Positions 44,404-52,381 are shown, counted from the stretch's first letter. The stretch: 64,000 nucleotides of DNA from an uncultured Eubacteriales bacterium (GCA_959604355.1 CAUHAO010000003.1:1-64000); one strand, 5' to 3'. Notes: generated by a model not told the origin, from the letters alone. Made by a program: numbers and translations.

Positions 44404-44610
44404 ATGATGAAAATCATCAAAAACGCCATACAATGTAAACTCTGCGGCGAAATCATTGAATCTACCGACAGGCATCAATATGTCACCTGCAAATGCGGTG
44501 CATGTGCCGTGGATGGCGGTCATGATTATTTGCGCCGATGCTTCAAGGATAAGGGCTGCTATGTTGATCTATCAGAAACCATAGAGATATCGGCAGAAGA
44601 AGAGAAATAA
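44404..44610 (+). CDS. Small Cys-rich protein, DUF7695-like
   Basis: This 68-residue protein has a probable zinc ribbon, CKLCGE near residue 11 and CKCGAC near 30, then VDGGHDYLRRC. The same pattern (two CxC/CxxC knuckles and VDGGHDYLRR) is seen in small proteins of phages and mobile elements of Firmicutes, which I believe are named DUF7695. The start at 44404 follows AAGGAG. Role unknown. Confidence 0.65.
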   Translation: MMKIIKNAIQCKLCGEIIESTDRHQYVTCKCGACAVDGGHDYLRRCFKDKGCYVDLSETIEISAEEEK

Positions 44611-44628
44611 GAATTAGGAGAGTAGCCG

Positions 44629-45009
44629 ATGACAAAACAATCTTTCCTTTCCTACTGCCTCGATACATACGGCACAGCGCCGGACTATCCGTTTGAAGAA
44701 GATTTTGAAACGGCGGTGCTCCGGCACGCGGATAATCGCAAGTGGTATGCTCTCGTGATGCGGGTATCCCGTCGCAAGTTCGGATTTGACAGCGACGAGG
44801 TCATTGACGTTGTCAACCTCAAGCTCCCGACCGAGATGTTTGGTTCCTTCGGTGCAGCTGACGGTGTCTACCCGGCGTACCACATGAACAAGCTCCATTG
44901 GATTTCGGTGCTTCTTCCCGACGCGCCCGAGGATGTGGTGCAGTTCCTTGTGAACGTGAGCTTTGAGGCGACGAAGGACAAGCGGAAACGCAGAAAGATT
45001 GCAGAATAA
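44629..45009 (+). CDS. MmcQ/YjbR family protein
   Basis: This 126-residue protein has the YjbR fold, visible from YGTAPDYPFEEDFETAVLRHADNRKWYALVM near the start and YPAYHMNKLHWISVLL near residue 84. Related structures resemble type III chaperones and CyaY-like DNA-binding folds; the cellular role is unsettled. It is a cargo gene of the mobile element, 18 bases after the small Cys-rich gene. A terminator follows. Confidence 0.88.
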   Translation: MTKQSFLSYCLDTYGTAPDYPFEEDFETAVLRHADNRKWYALVMRVSRRKFGFDSDEVIDVVNLKLPTEMFGSFGAADGVYPAYHMNKLHWISVLLPDAPEDVVQFLVNVSFEATKDKRKRRKIAE

Positions 45010-45012
45010 TGC

Positions 45013-45043
45013 AAAAGGGTGGTTCTCACGAGCCATCCTTTTT
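45013..45043 (+). terminator. Terminator after the YjbR-like gene
   Basis: AAAAGGGTGGTTC pairs with GAGCCATCCTTTT (G-T pairs and a mismatch allowed), ending in TTTTT. Confidence 0.6.
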
Positions 45044-45123
45044 CTTCTGCCGATAAGTCCATCCGCTTTATTGCCGCAACGGTTAGAATAGATCAACTGA
45101 AGTAACGAGATAAACAACGATTA

Positions 45124-45224
45124 TAGGGTGGGGTTTTTTCCCCCACCCTACTCCGACAAAAAGTAGGATGGGACAGTTCAAAACGCCCGGACCTCTTTTT
45201 ATGCGCCGAAAGGCGCATTTTTTG
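45124..45224. terminator. Two strong hairpins ahead of the origin region
   Basis: TAGGGTGGGG (45124-45133) pairs with CCCCACCCTA (45141-45150). ATGCGCC-GAAA-GGCGCAT (45201-45218) is followed by TTTTTT. They insulate the replication region from transcription entering from the left. Confidence 0.65.
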
Positions 45225-45236
45225 TTTTACGGCCGA

Positions 45237-45825
45237 TTTTGTAAATAAAAAGTAAACAATGCGGGGAGAGGGGTACATTTTGCCCATTTTTTGTCCTATT
45301 AGGTGAGGGGCAATTTTAAGTCAAGGGGCAAGACCTCATTTTGAGGTCTTGATAGTTATCCACTGAATTCCGGACAGACCCATGGCGCAAATTCCGTTAG
45401 AAGGTCAATTTCTGTAAATAAATTGTAAATATCGCGCCAAAGACCATCAAAATGGGTGCCTAAACCCCTGTATTTTTTCATATAGGTGAGGAATGTTTTT
45501 CAAAAGGGGGTGCGGTTTTCTTTTTCCTGTGACTATTAAGAGAGAGGACAATTGATGAGATAGGGCTTTTGTAAACAAACGGTAAACATTGTTTGCATCA
45601 GGGGGTACAGAACGTCATTTTTATGGGTATAGGTAGAGGATGTTTTTTCAACGGCACTGATTTGTAAATATGCTGTGAATCTTTTTCAAAACCGCCCCCA
45701 CAAAACGCCGTTATTATGGATATAGGTGAGGAATGATTTTCAAAAAGGGGGGGATGCGGTTTTCAAATTCCTGTGGCTATTAGGTGAGAGAACTATTTGC
45801 AAAACCGTTCTTCTGTAAACAAGCA
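45237..45825 (+). other. Iteron-like replication origin of the mobile element
   Basis: Repeats of the form TTTTGTAAAYAAA..GTAAAYA occur at 45237-45258, 45409-45431, 45567-45591, 45661-45681 and, as a half, at 45811-45825. Interleaved are repeats of about 70 bases beginning TATAGGTGAGGAATG (45479-45548 and 45719-45793) with two shorter relatives (45296-45318, 45626-45655). A DnaA-box-like TTATCCACT (45356-45364) follows a perfect 10-bp inverted repeat (45329-45351). Position directly before a RepA-like ATPase gene supports an origin. Confidence 0.6.
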
Positions 45826-45900
45826 GAGCTACATATCGGGAAACGAGGTCACGGGCTCCTTTCCCCAATCAAATATTTTTTCAACGAAAGGAGATTACGA

Positions 45901-46992
45901 ATGCAAAGTAATCCACACAAGCTCACCGTAATAGACGGTGAAACACTCATGGACAAAAGACTTCCGCCCACGAAGTTTTGCGTCGACACTCTACTGCCCC
46001 AAGGGCTCTGCATCCTTGGCGGTTCACCCAAGGTAGGCAAATCGTGGCTGGTGCTTGACCTATGCGTCCACGTCGCCCAAGGAACGCCTTTGTGGGGGCT
46101 TGACGTGACGAGGGGAGATGTGCTCTACCTCTGCCTTGAAGACAGCGAGAGGCGGATTCAGGAGCGCCTGAACACCATCACGGATAACGTTCCCGAAGGA
46201 ATGTATTTCGCAACCGGATGCACCTCAATTGAGAGCGGAGTCTGCGATTGGCTCCGTCGGTTCAAAGGGCAACACCCGGCACTCTCTCTGGTCGCCATCG
46301 ACACCTTCCAGCTCATCCGCACGCCCACTCCCGAGGTTTCCTACGGCGGTGACTACGCCGAACTTCGCGTCCTCAAAGAGCTGGCAGATGAGCTTGGCAT
46401 CTGCCTTCTGCTCGTCCACCATCTGCGGAAGATGAACGATAAGGATCCCGTCAACAAGCTCTCGGGTAGCACAGGTATCTCGGGCGCGGTCGATGCCATT
46501 TTCGTTCTGGACAAGAACGAGAGGATAGAACGCCTCGCTACGTTCTACGCCTCGGGGCGTGATATCCGTGACCGAAAGATCCAGCTGGAGCATGACACGG
46601 ACACCTGCGTCTGGACACTCATTGCAGACAGCCTGACCATGCCTGAAACATTGCTTCCCGATGAAATGGCATATATGCTCGGTTTCCTTGTGAGATCAAC
46701 AACTCATGAATTCGTCGGTACGAACACCGAACTGGCTCAGCACGTTTCCATCGCGTTAGGGAAAGAGGTCAACCCCAAGGGACTCAAGCAAATGATGAAC
46801 CGCTACCGTTATCGGCTGGAAGACCTCGGTGTCTTCTTTGAGAGCAAGCGGAGCAACGGACAGAAGTACGTTGTGGTCAAATACCGTCCTCCCTCTGACG
46901 GTGACTCAAGTGCCTCAAGTGACTCTGTTTCTTCTGCTCTCACAGATTCCGTCCCTTTCGTCCCTTGCGTTCCTGCGGAGGATTTGGGATGA
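45901..46992 (+). CDS. RepA-like AAA/RecA-fold ATPase
   Basis: The 363-residue protein has a RecA-type ATPase core: Walker A GGSPKVGKSW near residue 40, Walker B LVAIDTFQLIR near 141, and LLLVHHLRKM near 177, as in RSF1010-type RepA hexameric helicases. The C-terminal 100 residues look like a winged helix (TNTELAQHVSIALGKEVNPKGLKQMM) and a Ser/Val-rich tail. The GGAGATTACGA site selects the start at 45901; the frame upstream runs through the iteron region. It probably unwinds the element during extrachromosomal replication. Confidence 0.82.
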   Translation: MQSNPHKLTVIDGETLMDKRLPPTKFCVDTLLPQGLCILGGSPKVGKSWLVLDLCVHVAQGTPLWGLDVTRGDVLYLCLEDSERRIQERLNTITDNVPEGMYFATGCTSIESGVCDWLRRFKGQHPALSLVAIDTFQLIRTPTPEVSYGGDYAELRVLKELADELGICLLLVHHLRKMNDKDPVNKLSGSTGISGAVDAIFVLDKNERIERLATFYASGRDIRDRKIQLEHDTDTCVWTLIADSLTMPETLLPDEMAYMLGFLVRSTTHEFVGTNTELAQHVSIALGKEVNPKGLKQMMNRYRYRLEDLGVFFESKRSNGQKYVVVKYRPPSDGDSSASSDSVSSALTDSVPFVPCVPAEDLG

Positions 46993-47012
46993 AGACGCTT
47001 TATGACGAGTTT

Positions 47013-47190
47013 CGCCTTTGTATTACGACCGCCCATTTGGGCGGCCGCAAAGGCGTCGGGCTAAGCCCATACCCCTACGCCGTAGGCGTAACTTCTTTCG
47101 CTTTCGAAAGAAATATCACGACGGTGTTCTCACCGTCATATCACGTTGCCGCAGGGCAACATATCACATCTCGCTCGCGAGATATATCAC
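47013..47190 (+). repeat. Hairpin array with constant ATATCAC spacers
   Basis: First comes a large hairpin (CGCCTTTG 47013-47020 with CAAAGGCG 47048-47055, enclosing CCGCCCATTTGGGCGG). Small palindromes GGGCTAAGCCC and CTACGCCGTAG follow. Then four hairpins of different sequence, at 47093-47112, 47120-47137, 47145-47160 and 47168-47183, are each followed by exactly ATATCAC. All stems are perfect. It lies just before mobC and may be part of the transfer origin or of mRNA control. Confidence 0.75.
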
Positions 47191-47212
47191 TCTTATCAGA
47201 AAGGACTTTAGA

Positions 47213-47530
47213 ATGAATAAACAAAACAAAGATTATTTCATTTCTTTTCGCGTGACTGCTGAAGAAAAGAAGTGGATCGAAGAACATTCCTACGGCAATT
47301 ACCGCCTCATCAGCGACTTCGTTCGGGACTGTGTTTTCAAAAAAGAAATGATCATCATCACAGGTGCGGGCGATGTGGCAACCGAACTTCGCCGTATCGG
47401 AAATAACGTAAACCAGCTCACGCGAGCCGTCAACGCGGGATTTGTTTCGCAGATCAATCTGACAGAGACGAGAAAGGAGCTTGAAAATATATGGCAATCG
47501 TTAAATTCGTTGCTTCGAGTTGCCCGATGA
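47213..47530 (+). CDS. MobC-like mobilization accessory protein
   Basis: This 105-residue protein resembles bacterial mobilisation protein MobC: an N-terminal ribbon-helix-helix-like segment (DYFISFRVTAEEKKWIEEHSYGNYRLISDFVRD) and the family pattern ELRRIGNNVNQLTRAVNAG near residue 62. It would help the relaxase recognise and melt the transfer origin. The start at 47213 is set by AAGGAC before it; the longer frame upstream passes through the hairpin array. It overlaps the relaxase gene by 40 bases. Confidence 0.85.
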   Translation: MNKQNKDYFISFRVTAEEKKWIEEHSYGNYRLISDFVRDCVFKKEMIIITGAGDVATELRRIGNNVNQLTRAVNAGFVSQINLTETRKELENIWQSLNSLLRVAR

Positions 47531-48468
47531 ACAATATTTTTCCCTACGTGATGAACCGGGAAAAGACCGATGAAAATCTGATTTCGGGCATCAACTGCTC
47601 CCCCGATACGGTGCTTCAGGAATTCACGTTTGTGAAAAAGCAATTCAAAAAAGAGGACGGAAGGACATACGTTCACATCGTACAAGCCTTCAGTCCCGAC
47701 GATGATCTAACCCCCGAGGTTGCTCACGAGATCGGTCTGCGCTTTGCTGAATACTTCCCCGGCTATCAGATCCTGATCGCCACACACAGAGATCACGCCC
47801 ACCTCCACAACCATCTCATACTCAACTCGGTGAACATGGAAACGGGAAAGAAATTTCATCAGAGTGCCGCCGAGATGCGGCAGGTCAAGGAGTATTCCAA
47901 CAGGCTCTGCCGGGAGTACGGACTGTCCGAAACCGAAATGAAATCTGCCTTTGGGGCAATGCCGAAGTGGAAGGATCTGCTTCGCCGAAAGGCATATTCC
48001 GTCGCCAACAACACCTGCTGCAAGGAAGATTTTATCTACGAAATGGAGATGCACGGCTACAAGGTTGACTGGAAAGATAACCATAAGTATATCACCTTCA
48101 CCACGCCCGACGGTCATAAATGCCGTGACAATAAGCTCTTTGCCGAGCAGCTTCTGCGAAAAAATCTGGAGATTTATTTCGCTCTCGGCGGTTGTGAATC
48201 GGGACTTGCGGATCAATACAAGTCGTATGTGAATGATCTCCGACCCGAACACGCCTACACAGTTGGCGACGGACTTTTCAATCTTTTGAAAAATCTGCTC
48301 GAAACCATGCCCTACGATGGACTCTTCACACCGCCTGTTGAAGAACATCAGCTCGACAAAATGACCGTGATGATGCTGGAAATGATGGGCATCAAGGTCG
48401 AACCCAAGGCGCTTTTACAGTACAGCGCAAACAACGAACGTGAAAACGAATACGGACTTTATATGTAA
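47491..48468 (+). CDS. Relaxase (MobA/VirD2-like nuclease)
   Basis: This 325-residue protein nicks the transfer origin and stays covalently bound to the 5' end. The metal-binding histidine motif HRDHAHLHNHLILNSVN is near residue 93, and Tyr in NIFPYVMNREKT near 15 is the likely nucleophile. QSAAEMRQVKEYSNRLCREYGL follows. It is short for this family, lacking a C-terminal helicase or primase part, as in many mobilizable elements. No coupling protein gene is present, so the element depends on a helper system. Confidence 0.9.
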   Translation: MAIVKFVASSCPMNNIFPYVMNREKTDENLISGINCSPDTVLQEFTFVKKQFKKEDGRTYVHIVQAFSPDDDLTPEVAHEIGLRFAEYFPGYQILIATHRDHAHLHNHLILNSVNMETGKKFHQSAAEMRQVKEYSNRLCREYGLSETEMKSAFGAMPKWKDLLRRKAYSVANNTCCKEDFIYEMEMHGYKVDWKDNHKYITFTTPDGHKCRDNKLFAEQLLRKNLEIYFALGGCESGLADQYKSYVNDLRPEHAYTVGDGLFNLLKNLLETMPYDGLFTPPVEEHQLDKMTVMMLEMMGIKVEPKALLQYSANNERENEYGLYM

Positions 48469-48482
48469 CGAAAGGAAAAGGA

Positions 48483-48785
48483 ATGCTCAATCACAATATC
48501 TTTTGTAATTACCCCGACGCCATGACACTCGCCCAGTTTGCAGAGTGCTTAAATATCAGCACCAAGCTCGCCTCACGACTCGTGCATGAGAAAAAGGTCT
48601 TCGCCAAAAAAGTAGGACGGGAATACCGTATCTCGAAAAGCTCTGTGGTGGAATTTGTCCGCGGAGAGAAAAAACACAAGAAAAAAAGTTGTGTTGTAAA
48701 TGTAACTTCGAACCCACAGGACTGGATAATTGAAGATAAATGTGGTATCTTGTGTGCTGCCGCAAAGCGAAAGGAGGTATGCTGA
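48483..48785 (+). CDS. Excisionase-like helix-turn-helix protein
   Basis: The 100-residue protein has an MerR/Xis-type winged helix at residues 14-60 (MTLAQFAECLNISTKLASRLVHEKKVFAKKVGREYRISKSSVVEFV) and a basic tail. It ends two bases before the integrase start. Excisionases in this position bend DNA at the attachment sites and steer the integrase to excision. Confidence 0.75.
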   Translation: MLNHNIFCNYPDAMTLAQFAECLNISTKLASRLVHEKKVFAKKVGREYRISKSSVVEFVRGEKKHKKKSCVVNVTSNPQDWIIEDKCGILCAAAKRKEVC

Positions 48786-48786
48786 T

Positions 48787-49998
48787 ATGGCAAATAAACT
48801 GAGTAAAGACATCTCGGGAAGCGTTCAGGAAAAGAGAGGTATGCTATATCTGGTGGTCAGCTACAAGGATACCGTAACGCAGAAAAACAAAACCAAATGG
48901 TTGGGGCTTGGACTGCCTGCAGGATCCACGAAATCGCTCATCAACAAGGCTGTAAGAGAGGCAAAGAACAAGTTTGAAAGCGAGTACAAGCGCTTCCTTG
49001 ACGGCTACGACGATCCGACCAAATATCCTCTTCTGCAATTCATCAATGACTGGCTCGACAAGGTTCATAAGCATAAGATCCAAGAATCCACATACTACGG
49101 CTACAAGAGAAGAGTGAGCGGTAAGATGGCGAAATACTTTGACGAAAAGATCACGCTCGCCGACTGCAAGCCGAGGCTCATTCATGGCTTCTACGATTAC
49201 CTGCGCGAGGACGGCGACAGCGAGCAGACGATCCTGCATTATCACAATCTGCTGCACACCGCCTTCGAATACGCCATCCGCCAGGAGATCCTCGAATACA
49301 ATCCCATGGACAGAGTGGAGCGTCCGCAACCGAAGAAGTTCGTCGGCGACTTCTACTCGGTGGACGAAGTCAAGACACTGCTCGAACACGCGAGAGAGGA
49401 CGTCATCTATATCCCCATCGTCCTTGCCGTCTACTGTGGACTGCGCCGGAGCGAGGCACTTGGGCTGTCGTGGAGCAACATCGACTTTGAGAATGACAAA
49501 ATCTTTATCGGGCAGAAGGTGCTGGAGGTCGTCCGCAACGGCAAAATGGAACAGGTGGTCAGCGACGAAATGAAGACCGAAAGCTCACGCCGCAGCTTCC
49601 GCATGGTTCCCGAGGTGAGGGATATCCTGCTCGCCCACAAGGAACGCCAAGAATTATACCGCAAACAATTCCGCCGAGCCTACAGCAAAAAATACCTTGA
49701 CATGGTCTGTGTCAACCCCTTGGGGGAGCTGATCAAGCCAAGTTATATCACCTCCCACTTCCCGAAGCTGTTGAAGCAATACGGGATGCGGGATATCCGC
49801 TTCCACGACCTTCGCCACACCTGCGCCTCGCTCCTCGTGTCGCTCGACGTGAATATGAAGGTCATTCAAAGGTATCTTGGGCACAGTAATATGAGCACCA
49901 CCGCGGACATTTACTCGCACCTTGATGCCAATGCTACAGGCGAGGCGGGGATGAAACTGGGTAAGCTCCTTGCCGATGACGAAAGCGAGGTGAGCTGA
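48787..49998 (+). CDS. Tyrosine site-specific integrase
   Basis: This 403-residue recombinase has an N-terminal arm-binding region (about 1-70), a SAM-like core-binding domain (LLQFINDWLDKVHKHKIQESTYYGYKRRV) and a catalytic domain with Arg in YCGLRRSEALGL, His-x-x-Arg in FHDLRHTCASLLV, His in LGHSNMSTT and the nucleophile Tyr in ADIYSH. All catalytic residues are present. It would insert the element into tRNA-Ser at the anticodon loop, where the flanking direct repeat ends. GGAGG lies upstream of the ATG. Confidence 0.95.
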   Translation: MANKLSKDISGSVQEKRGMLYLVVSYKDTVTQKNKTKWLGLGLPAGSTKSLINKAVREAKNKFESEYKRFLDGYDDPTKYPLLQFINDWLDKVHKHKIQESTYYGYKRRVSGKMAKYFDEKITLADCKPRLIHGFYDYLREDGDSEQTILHYHNLLHTAFEYAIRQEILEYNPMDRVERPQPKKFVGDFYSVDEVKTLLEHAREDVIYIPIVLAVYCGLRRSEALGLSWSNIDFENDKIFIGQKVLEVVRNGKMEQVVSDEMKTESSRRSFRMVPEVRDILLAHKERQELYRKQFRRAYSKKYLDMVCVNPLGELIKPSYITSHFPKLLKQYGMRDIRFHDLRHTCASLLVSLDVNMKVIQRYLGHSNMSTTADIYSHLDANATGEAGMKLGKLLADDESEVS

Positions 49999-49999
49999 T

Positions 50000-50581
50000 A
50001 TGCTGGGGGAGGGCGAAATATCCTTGGAACAGCTCTACAAGATGCTTCACGTCAGCAAGAGAAAGGCGGCGTGGATGCTGAACAATGGCATCATTCCGTG
50101 CCGCATCCGTCCGACCGCAACCCACCGATATATCATCCGCCTGGAGGACGTAGAAATTTACCTGCAGAAACAAAGAAAGGCAAGGCGAGAGGAGATCCCC
50201 GTGGGAATCTTCAACGCCAAGCCCCGGAAGCGGGAGGTGTTGCTGAACCGTCAGCCCGTGGACACTGTCACCATCGCAGAATGCTATATCACCCTTGCGG
50301 ATGAATACAAGGAAGCGTTCCGAGCGCATGTGGAGAAGCGGCTCCAATACACAGCAGACGCCTTCGTCATTGATACCGCGGCAGAGATCATCGGTTACAG
50401 TCGTGGCATGGTGCTGTCCCACATTCAGCAAAAGCACATTGACGCCGTCCGCATCAGCGGCAAGTATATCATCTCCAAAGCCGCCATCGTTGACTTCCTC
50501 GTCAGTGACATTGCCTTCGGAATTGTCAATAAATCCGCGTGGCATATGAATACGATCCTGATGTTCTCAAATAAGGGATAA
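50000..50581 (+). CDS. Double helix-turn-helix DNA-binding protein
   Basis: The 193-residue protein has two excisionase-like HTH units: ISLEQLYKMLHVSKRKAAWMLNNGIIPCRI near the start and TAAEIIGYSRGMVLSHIQQKHIDAVRISGKYIISKAAIVDFLVS near residue 125. The region between is helical. The gene directly follows the integrase, with two bases between stop and start, so they are made together. It may act as a second excision factor or regulator. A strong terminator follows. Confidence 0.72.
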   Translation: MLGEGEISLEQLYKMLHVSKRKAAWMLNNGIIPCRIRPTATHRYIIRLEDVEIYLQKQRKARREEIPVGIFNAKPRKREVLLNRQPVDTVTIAECYITLADEYKEAFRAHVEKRLQYTADAFVIDTAAEIIGYSRGMVLSHIQQKHIDAVRISGKYIISKAAIVDFLVSDIAFGIVNKSAWHMNTILMFSNKG

Positions 50582-50582
50582 G

Positions 50583-50623
50583 AAAAGGCACAGCCTCACT
50601 ATTGCGGTGGGGCTGTGCTTTTT
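50583..50623 (+). terminator. Terminator of the mobilization-integration gene block
   Basis: AAAAGGCACAGCC pairs with GGCTGTGCTTTT with one bulged G, followed by a further T. Confidence 0.75.
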
Positions 50624-50720
50624 GGCTGTAAATCACTCAAATTGAGTTGAATTATAAGAAAAAAACACAAACAAAGATATAAAGTTCTTATAACGTAATA
50701 TTTAAGTAGAGTAATTGAGT

Positions 50721-51476
50721 TTATTGCTTACGCAAGTCGTTCAAAATGTCGTTGTATTTATTATCTATCCGCATTTCTGTCCCCAAAAGTTGGAAATCCC
50801 AAGAATAGTACATTAAAACATCTTTAGAAGGGCTGTTTATCAAATGTAGGCTACCAAAAATGACAAAATAGTTATCGTATGCTTTTATCACTCCAAAGTC
50901 ACCTTGTTGAGGCTTTTCTTCAAAAATTGAGTCAAGTTCTTCTTTTACACTGTCCTTTAAATTCCCGTTTTCTAAATATGGAACGATTATGCCTTTGTGA
51001 ACATAGTCTTCCAAGTATTTGTTGGATTGTGCCGTTTGTTCCGAAAACAACCTTCCGTCAGACCAATTATCTTTGATAAGAACATCAGTATCTACATAGT
51101 AAATCCAATATATTGTTCTTTGGGAATTATCTAATCCGTGAGAAACCAAATAAATATCTTTGCTATTTGGCGAAAGCATCATAAGCCATAAAACTTCGTT
51201 GTCTGTGTCCGTTGAGTTCAACCATTTTTTAACTGCCCTATATTTGTTTTCCGGCAAAATAGGGTCAGAACCACCAAAACCCGAAATTGAATCATTATCA
51301 ACTTTAGTACTGAATACAGATGAAGGTTGTGTATTGATAATTGTATTACTTGTATCGCTTGCGTCAGGAGCAAGCGATGGATATTGGTTTTCATTTGTTG
51401 CTTGATTGGTTGAACAACTGGGCAAAAGAAAACACAATAAAACTACACATATTAGACCATTAATATGCTTTCTCAT
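50721..51476 (-). CDS. Lipoprotein of unknown function
   Basis: This 251-residue protein has a lipoprotein signal peptide and lipobox LLPSC (Cys 21), then a Ser/Thr/Asn-rich linker to about residue 70 and a globular domain (KYRAVKKWLNSTDTDNEVLWLMMLSPNS, ending WDFQLLGTEMRIDNKYND). I recognise no family. Its start overlaps the stop of the nuclease-like gene (ATGA), so both are made together as cargo near the right end of the element. Composition is richer in A+T than the host genes. Confidence 0.7.
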   Translation of the reverse strand: MRKHINGLICVVLLCFLLPSCSTNQATNENQYPSLAPDASDTSNTIINTQPSSVFSTKVDNDSISGFGGSDPILPENKYRAVKKWLNSTDTDNEVLWLMMLSPNSKDIYLVSHGLDNSQRTIYWIYYVDTDVLIKDNWSDGRLFSEQTAQSNKYLEDYVHKGIIVPYLENGNLKDSVKEELDSIFEEKPQQGDFGVIKAYDNYFVIFGSLHLINSPSKDVLMYYSWDFQLLGTEMRIDNKYNDILNDLRKQ

Positions 51477-52081
51477 CTTTCGGTCCTCATTTCGATAAAT
51501 CTTTTTTCTTCCTTTGAAAGCAAATAAGCGCGATAATCAAATTTGTCGTAAGTATTCTTTTTATTTTTGTGAGGCGCTCCATTACCTAATACAATAAGAA
51601 ACTCTTCGTTGGCGTACAAATCAAATGCATTAATTTGTTTCAAACAATCGTATGCATATCTTAATTTTTCAGCTTCTATTTCATTTCTTTCATCACAATG
51701 AACATAACCGATCACAACTTTGAGAGGGCATCTTATGTGAGCGAGTTTTATAAGTTCATCCGTCCAATCGGATTTATCATTTTCATGCTCTACCGCAATT
51801 TTTAAGTCCCATAAATGCCTTATCATTCCGATACTCTTAGCACGATCTTCAGGAATCTTTTGGTACTTTGCTTTCCATCCAATAGTATCAATTCTGAAGT
51901 ATTCATTTTGACACTCTAATCCGTCATTTTTTATAATTTTCGGAACAACGGTCTTGTTAATGATTTTTGTGAAAGTTGGCTCATCGTTTTTGTAGATTTC
52001 AAAATAACTTCTGCCATCATCGTGAATAACAGTTTCCTTTACTGCATCAACAAATTGAGCAAAAAAAGTGCTTGCGTTCAT
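51473..52081 (-). CDS. Hypothetical protein with a nuclease-like core
   Basis: The 202-residue soluble protein has FRIDTIGWKAKYQ near residue 60, then WDLKIAVEHENDKSDWTDELIKLAHIRCPLKVVIGYV near 90-128. The order Asp, Glu-x-Glu, then Lys on a beta strand resembles the PD-(D/E)XK fold of restriction-like enzymes. The match is by pattern only. AGGGG lies before the ATG. Paired with a lipoprotein gene, which is unusual for a nuclease; a defence or competition role is possible but unproven. Confidence 0.5.
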   Translation of the reverse strand: MNASTFFAQFVDAVKETVIHDDGRSYFEIYKNDEPTFTKIINKTVVPKIIKNDGLECQNEYFRIDTIGWKAKYQKIPEDRAKSIGMIRHLWDLKIAVEHENDKSDWTDELIKLAHIRCPLKVVIGYVHCDERNEIEAEKLRYAYDCLKQINAFDLYANEEFLIVLGNGAPHKNKKNTYDKFDYRAYLLSKEEKRFIEMRTER

Positions 52082-52104
52082 ATAATATACCCCTCAAAAA
52101 ATTG

Positions 52105-52135
52105 AAAAGCCGCAAGAAAACTCCTTGCGGCTTTT
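52105..52135 (-). terminator. Element-borne terminator downstream of tRNA-Ser
   Basis: AAAAGCCGCAAG (52105-52116) pairs with CTTGCGGCTTTT (52124-52135). On the minus strand it is followed by CAATTTTTTG. It replaces the original tRNA terminator now found at 31889-31917. Confidence 0.75.
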
Positions 52136-52153
52136 GCGGTTATTAGCCGCAGA

Positions 52154-52210
52154 TTGGCGGAGAGGAAGGGATTCGAACCCTTGTGGGGTTGCCCCCAAAC
52201 GGTTTTCAAG
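52154..52210 (-). repeat. Attachment site repeat inside the tRNA-Ser gene
   Basis: 57 bases identical to 31922-31978, covering the tRNA from the anticodon loop to one base past the CCA. Confidence 0.92.
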
Positions 52211-52243
52211 ACCGCCTCGTTATGACCGCTTCGATACCTCTCC
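52155..52243 (-). tRNA. tRNA-Ser (UGA)
   Basis: An 89-base gene with encoded CCA. The acceptor stem GGAGAGG pairs with CCTCTCC. The discriminator base is G, the anticodon loop CTTGAAA gives anticodon TGA, the long variable arm typical of tRNA-Ser contains TGGGGGCAACCCCA, and the T-arm is GGGTTCGAATCCC. It is the integration target of the mobile element, whose right end supplies its 3' half. Confidence 0.95.
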
Positions 52244-52381
52244 ATATATGAAACTGTCTTTCGACAGGAATCATCGGATATTCAATTTTTTAGAAATGCG
52301 CTTTTGTACTGCTTGCGGAGTGCTGAAAAAGTCAGGTGTCGCAAGGCTTTTCACGATTTTTGCGTCCGCATGGATCGCAAA

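Larger units (their letters stand above)
31922..52210. mobile_element. 20.3-kb integrative and mobilizable element in tRNA-Ser(UGA)
   Basis: It is bounded by two identical 57-base direct repeats (31922-31978 and 52154-52210), which are the 3' part of the tRNA-Ser gene. Inside are a tyrosine integrase (48787), excisionase-like HTH genes, relaxase and MobC genes with a hairpin-rich region before them, a RepA-like ATPase with an iteron-like origin, and a type I restriction-modification cargo. No type IV secretion genes are present, so it would need a helper for transfer. The element keeps the tRNA intact by supplying the same 3' half, and brings its own terminator at 52105-52135. Confidence 0.9.

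Noticed and set aside
45237..45825. CRISPR array in the repeat-rich region before the RepA-like gene
   Set aside because: Repeat spacing is irregular, repeats are imperfect and two families interleave, which fits an iteron origin better.
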